Shown piece after piece: positions 4,878 through 7,711 of a stretch of 7,711 nucleotides of DNA (positions are counted from its first letter, which is position 1; each line of letters starts with the position of its first letter). Source of the stretch: Tannerella sp. (lineage in GTDB: Bacteria > Bacteroidota > Bacteroidia > Bacteroidales > Tannerellaceae); contig JAITHS010000127.1 in NCBI GenBank assembly GCA_031279875.1, positions 1-7,711 on the forward strand, read 5' to 3'. Under the pieces are notes generated by a model. It was given only the letters and a program-made list of their open reading frames with translations, ran no database searches and was not told the DNA's origin. Both the position numbers and the translations under genes were made by a program.

Positions 4878-7193
4878 GTGAAGCGTTTACTCTTATTATT
4901 AACGTCTCTGACCCTCTTATTGCCGATAATCGTTACGGCACAGTTGAAACCTGTGATAGGGATTTCGGATACTTACAAGGAGGGCGTCAGCACTGTTCCG
5001 CGTACTTACGTCGATGCGGTGCTGGCTGCCGGTGGCATTCCTGTTATCGTGCCTCTTATGACCGACGACAAGTCGCTTGAAGAACTGCTTAAAACGCTCG
5101 ACGGCATTATCTTTACCGGTGGCGGAGACTTTGATCCGGCATATTACAACGAAATGCCTATCCCCCAAAACGGTAAAGTGAACGCACCAAGAGACGAGTT
5201 TGATATTAAACTGCTTCAATTGGCTGTACGTCAGAGAGTTCCTGTGTTAGGGATATGTCGAGGCCTGCAACTTATAAACGTGGCTTTCGGCGGCTCGCTT
5301 TATCAGGATTTGCCCGTACAGTATCATAATCAGTCGGTTGCGCATCGTCAGAAACAGCCACTGTCGATTGCTACTCATTCGGTAGTCGTTGAAGACGGCA
5401 CAGTGTTTGCTTCGATAATGCAAGAGAAGATATTTGAAGTCAACAGCGCTCATCATCAGGCTATTAAGAAACTTGCCGACGGCTTCTGCGTATCAGGCAA
5501 GTCATCCGACGGCGTTATAGAGGCTATTGAAAATGTTGATAAAAAATATTGGGTCATAGGTGTTCAGTTCCACCCCGAAGCACTTTTTAAAAACGACCGT
5601 AAGATGGGACGTATCTTCGATAGCCTCATAGCCGAAGCTACTCAAACGAAAGAAAAACGGGCGCCGATGATGGTAACAGTAACCTCCCCGCCCAAAACCC
5701 AAGAACAACAAGAACAACAACAAGGCACACAAACGGCAAAACCCCAACCTCAACCCCAACCTCAAACCGTAAAACCTACACTGAAAATATCAAAGTCGGT
5801 CTTACTTGACAAAATAAAAGGCGGCTGGGCAGGTCAAACCATCGGCGTTTGCTACGGCGGACCAACCGAGTTTCGCTATAACGGCATTATCATTCCCGAC
5901 AGCGTAAACCTTGCCATGAAAGACGGACAAATCAAGCAATACTTCAACAATGATGATATTTACATGGATTTGACGTTTGTTGCTATCCTCGACAGGCTCG
6001 GTTTTGATGCGCCGGTCGATTCTTTTGCAGTAGCCTTCGCCAATGCCGGTTATAGCCTCTGGCATGCCAATCAAGCAGCACGTTACAACATTCTGCATGG
6101 CATTATGCCGCCCGCTTCGGGACACTGGCACAATAATCCTCATGCCGATGATATTGATTATCAGATAGAATCCGACTTTGCCGGTCTCATGTCTCCCGCT
6201 ATGCCTAACACCGCTTCCGCTATCTCCGACCGTATCGGGCATATCATGAACTACGGAGACGGCTGGTATGGAGGCGTTTACGTCGGTGCCATGTACGCTC
6301 TCGCCTTTACTTCCGATGATATTCCGTTTATCGTTACCGAAGCCCTCAAAACAATACCCGAACAAAGCCGCTTCTACAAGACTGTCAACAGCGTTATCGC
6401 TTCATGGCACAAATATCCCGACGATTGGAAAGCATCATGGAACGACTGTCAAAAAGCGTGGAGTAATGAAACGGGATGCCCCGACGGAGTATTTCTGCCG
6501 TTCAATATCGATGCTTCAATAAATGCCGCTTACATCGTTCTCGGTCTGCTCTACGGCAACGGCGATTTCGACAAAACGCTCGAAATATCTACACGCGCAG
6601 GACAGGATTCCGACTGCAATCCGTCGTCGGCAGGCGGCATTCTGGGCGTCATCAAAGGCTACTCCGGCATTCCCGAATACCATCTGACGCAACTCCATGA
6701 AATTGAAAATACAAAACTCTCATACACAGACTATTCACTCAACGAAGTATATCAAGTCGGTTATAATCACGCAGTTAATAACATTCAACTCCACGGCGGC
6801 ATTATAAACGGCGATTCCTTAATAATAAAAGTTCAAAAGCCTCAAACAGTGCGGTTTGAGAAAAGTTTTGAAGGCATCAAACCCTTAAAACGACAACCTT
6901 TAAACAAAAATCTGACAGACGATTTCAAGTTTAAATTCTCCGGCGTCGGCATTGTGATAAGAGGTGGCGTTCAATCTCCCGACAACACGTATGTTGCTCT
7001 CGTTCAGGTATCTATCGACGGTAAAATTGTCGAAACGGTTCAACTTCCGGCAAATTTCCACGACCGTCGCCACGAAATATTTTGGAATTATGAACTCAAA
7101 AACCGCAAGTTTAAACTGACCCTCAAATGGCTCAATCCCCGCAAAGATACCGTCATCAGGCTCAATGATGCACTTATTTACGGAAAAGAGTGA
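4878..7193 (+). CDS. Exported fusion: gamma-glutamyl hydrolase-type amidotransferase (C26) plus ADP-ribosylglycohydrolase-like domain
   Basis: Read from GTG 4878 it has 771 residues; TTG 4872 would add two. A stop at 4869 excludes anything earlier and no ATG is near. Residue numbers here count from the TTG. A signal peptide (KR, leucine-rich core, cleavage near VTA|Q at 23-24) predicts export. Residues 27-255 are a class I amidotransferase domain of the PuuD/peptidase C26 type: FTGGGDFDP (81-89), RDEFD (107-111), GICRG with nucleophile C129, NSAHHQ (191-196) and QFHPE with H234 and E236. Residues 256-304 are a Q/P-rich linker. Residues 305-605 resemble the ARH/DraG fold: KIKGGWAGQTIG, NDDIYMDL (360-367) and GQDSDCNPSSAGG (577-589). 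Residues 620-773 are beta-rich, possibly carbohydrate-binding. Both active sites look intact, though the ARH metal motif is divergent. The substrate is unknown. PuuD itself is cytoplasmic, so a polyamine role is doubtful. Confidence 0.85.
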   Translation: MKRLLLLLTSLTLLLPIIVTAQLKPVIGISDTYKEGVSTVPRTYVDAVLAAGGIPVIVPLMTDDKSLEELLKTLDGIIFTGGGDFDPAYYNEMPIPQNGKVNAPRDEFDIKLLQLAVRQRVPVLGICRGLQLINVAFGGSLYQDLPVQYHNQSVAHRQKQPLSIATHSVVVEDGTVFASIMQEKIFEVNSAHHQAIKKLADGFCVSGKSSDGVIEAIENVDKKYWVIGVQFHPEALFKNDRKMGRIFDSLIAEATQTKEKRAPMMVTVTSPPKTQEQQEQQQGTQTAKPQPQPQPQTVKPTLKISKSVLLDKIKGGWAGQTIGVCYGGPTEFRYNGIIIPDSVNLAMKDGQIKQYFNNDDIYMDLTFVAILDRLGFDAPVDSFAVAFANAGYSLWHANQAARYNILHGIMPPASGHWHNNPHADDIDYQIESDFAGLMSPAMPNTASAISDRIGHIMNYGDGWYGGVYVGAMYALAFTSDDIPFIVTEALKTIPEQSRFYKTVNSVIASWHKYPDDWKASWNDCQKAWSNETGCPDGVFLPFNIDASINAAYIVLGLLYGNGDFDKTLEISTRAGQDSDCNPSSAGGILGVIKGYSGIPEYHLTQLHEIENTKLSYTDYSLNEVYQVGYNHAVNNIQLHGGIINGDSLIIKVQKPQTVRFEKSFEGIKPLKRQPLNKNLTDDFKFKFSGVGIVIRGGVQSPDNTYVALVQVSIDGKIVETVQLPANFHDRRHEIFWNYELKNRKFKLTLKWLNPRKDTVIRLNDALIYGKE
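5742..5765 (+). repeat. Two exact 12-base repeats in the interdomain linker
   Basis: CCCCAACCTCAA occurs twice head to tail and encodes PQPQPQPQ (residues 291-298). Just upstream (5700-5724) lies an imperfect run of CAA/GAA triplets encoding a Q/E-rich stretch. Slippage could change the linker length in multiples of four residues without a frameshift. Confidence 0.7.
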
Positions 7194-7268
7194 AACAATT
7201 TTTGTAAAAGTTTGAGGTACTTGCGAGCAGGAATGATAGCACCAAACGATAGGTAATGACGATACCCA

Positions 7269-7305
7269 AAACCCTTGCAGTGGTTTTAAACCCTGCAAGC
7301 GGTTT
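7269..7305. repeat. Tandem pair of AAACC-N8-GGTTT palindromes
   Basis: Two 18-base units (7269-7286 and 7288-7305) each have the form AAACC-N8-GGTTT, with centres CTTGCAGT and CTGCAAGC. The whole block also folds on itself: AAACCCTTGCAG pairs with CTGCAAGCGGTTT with one bulged base. It could be a paired operator, a recombination site or part of a small structured RNA or repeat element. Confidence 0.45.
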
Positions 7306-7314
7306 GGAGATTAC

Positions 7315-7365
7315 GTCCGTCATTGGTAGGAACAAGCAATCCGGCGATCTTGTCTCTGGACGGAC
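7315..7365. repeat. Long stem-loop, possible structured RNA or palindromic element
   Basis: GTCCGTC (7315-7321) pairs perfectly with GACGGAC (7359-7365). Inside, ACAAG (7332-7336) pairs with CTTGT (7349-7353), and ATC pairs with GAT around loop CGGC. The nested stems lie next to the 7269-7305 palindromes, suggesting one structured unit. No U-tract follows, so it is not a standard terminator. Confidence 0.4.
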
Positions 7366-7451
7366 ATTAATTATTTGCGGATTTAAGGTTAAAAAACACA
7401 AAACATGTTTTATAACATATAAAAAAATTTTTTTAATCAAAAAAAAGTCCG

Positions 7452-7459
7452 TATCTTTG
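7452..7459 (+). promoter_or_regulatory. Strong promoter before the last gene
   Basis: TATCTTTG lies within CCGTATCTTTGCGG (7449-7462), identical over 14 bases to the tRNA operon promoter. It is preceded by an A-tract and by A7T7 (7421-7434). Transcription should begin near 7463, about 26 bases before the ATG at 7489 and about 100 before the ATG at 7566. Confidence 0.75.
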
Positions 7460-7488
7460 CGGCAAAAATAATTGCTTTAACAATTAAA

Positions 7489-7593
7489 ATGACAAAAAGA
7501 AAGGAGATTACAAATAGATTTTATTCCCTGTTTCGCTTTGACAATTTGTCGGGCGACATGACAAAATGTCATGGGGGGGGGGTAACTCCCTGA
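7489..7593 (+). CDS. Short leader ORF ending in the poly-G tract, or frame-shifted 5' end of the last gene
   Basis: The first ATG after the promoter opens a 34-codon frame (MTKRKEITNRFYSLF...) that crosses the G-run and stops at TGA 7591-7593. I recognise no family. The promoter spacing suits this start well. With one extra G (11 instead of 10) it would read straight into the membrane protein frame and supply its N-terminus. It may therefore be a translated leader, the off-phase of a phase-variable gene, or a product of a miscounted homopolymer. Confidence 0.3.
   Translation: MTKRKEITNRFYSLFRFDNLSGDMTKCHGGGVTP
7540..7573. promoter_or_regulatory. Overlapping GACA/TGTC dyads in the 5' leader
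   Basis: Three inverted repeats overlap: GACAA-T-TTGTC (7540-7550), TGTCG-GG-CGACA (7547-7558) and CATGACA-AAA-TGTCATG (7557-7573). The first and third share TGACAnnnnTGTC and their centres are 20 bases apart. In RNA the middle hairpin excludes the other two, and the third buries the ATGs at 7558, 7566 and 7571. It could be a paired operator or an RNA switch. Confidence 0.4.
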
Positions 7594-7711
7594 TAATCAG
7601 CAAGTTACAAGCGGTAATTGCGCTGGTTGTAACTACTGTTGCTGTCTATTTTCCTGTTCTTAACAATGAGTTCCTTGACTTCTGGGACGACCAATGGGTC
7701 GTCATGAATCG
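7566..7711 (+). CDS. GT-C-type membrane glycosyltransferase-like protein, N-terminal part; continues past the right edge
   Basis: From the ATG at 7566 the first 48 residues start MSWGGGNSLIISKLQ and continue with a transmembrane helix (about 16-32). FPVLNNEFLDFWDDQWVVMN follows. A short N-terminus, one helix and then an Asp-Asp pair (D41, D42) in the first outer loop is the pattern of polytopic GT-C enzymes of the ArnT/mannosyltransferase/TMTC type, which transfer sugars from lipid-phosphate donors. The frame has no earlier ATG, since a stop lies at 7539-7541. The start is unsure because the G-run at 7573-7582 lies inside codons 3-6; a run of 9 or 11 Gs would move the start to 7571 or 7489. 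The family call rests on few residues. Confidence 0.55.
   Translation, partial: MSWGGGNSLIISKLQAVIALVVTTVAVYFPVLNNEFLDFWDDQWVVMN
7573..7582 (+). repeat. Homopolymer of ten Gs at a gene start
   Basis: Ten consecutive Gs follow directly on ATGTCAT. Runs of this length are prone to slipped-strand mispairing and are also a common place for sequencing or assembly miscounts. The run spans codons 3-6 of the membrane protein frame as given. Confidence 0.85.

Larger units (their letters stand above)
7194..7451. other. Non-coding stretch of about 260 bases with dense inverted repeats
   Basis: No convincing gene lies between the fusion gene and the promoter at 7452. Reading frames are open on both strands but show no recognisable family or start signal. 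The stretch holds two structured elements (7269-7305 and 7315-7365), a 12-base palindrome AAAACATGTTTT (7400-7411), the dyad ATGTT-TTAT-AACAT (7405-7418) and a 14-base A7T7 palindrome (7421-7434) just before the promoter. No clear terminator for the fusion gene is visible. Confidence 0.5.

Noticed and set aside
2607..7193. A shared polyamine pathway linking aguB and the PuuD-like domain
   Set aside because: The genes are separated by recO and the tRNA-rpsT operon, and the PuuD-like domain carries an export signal, so it is unlikely to act on cytoplasmic gamma-glutamyl-GABA.
7174..7471. Overlapping open frames on both strands after the fusion gene (88 and 71 codons)
   Set aside because: No recognisable family or ribosome-binding signal, and the region is dominated by inverted repeats, better explained as structured non-coding or repetitive DNA.
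1..7711. CRISPR array, insertion sequence, integrase or toxin-antitoxin genes
   Set aside because: No regularly spaced repeats, transposase or recombinase motifs, or toxin/antitoxin-like gene pairs were seen in any frame.

Overview
The window looks like chromosomal DNA of a Bacteroidales (Bacteroidota) bacterium of moderate GC. Several intergenic regions carry the TAnnTTTG -7 box of the Bacteroidota primary sigma factor, often extended to TAnnTTTGCGG. Start sites lack strong Shine-Dalgarno sequences. The proteins (FucP-type permease, GH172/DUF2961 protein, RecO without a zinc motif, short S20) fit that phylum. I cannot place it to genus.

Layout. (1) Positions 1-2469, minus strand: a two-gene sugar module. 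A FucP-family proton symporter is followed, with a 4-base ATGA overlap, by an exported GH172 (DUF2961) glycosidase that runs off the left edge. (2) 2470-2606: a divergent promoter region with a dyad between the two promoters. (3) 2607-3533, plus: aguB, N-carbamoylputrescine amidohydrolase, whose last 18 codons overlap the 3' end of convergent recO (3479-4204, minus). (4) 4290-4862, plus: a translation operon with a strong promoter, a small hairpin/uORF leader, tRNA-Glu(UUC), rpsT (S20), tRNA-Glu(CUC) and an intrinsic terminator. (5) 4878-7193, plus: a large exported protein fusing a gamma-glutamyl hydrolase-type amidotransferase domain (peptidase C26) through a Q/P-rich linker to an ADP-ribosylglycohydrolase-like domain and a C-terminal beta-rich region. 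It starts with GTG or TTG right behind the terminator U-tract. (6) 7194-7451: non-coding, with a dense set of inverted repeats. (7) 7452-7711: a strong promoter, a short leader ORF, overlapping GACA/TGTC dyads, a run of ten Gs preceded by ATGs in all three frames, and the start of a membrane protein resembling GT-C glycosyltransferases, cut by the right edge.

The sugar module probably releases a furanose sugar (D-arabinose or fructose type) outside the cytoplasm and imports it. AguB makes putrescine. RecO, S20 and the two tRNA-Glu genes are housekeeping. The most unusual items are the C26-ARH fusion, the poly-G multi-ATG start of the last gene, and the two tRNA-Glu isoacceptors flanking rpsT.
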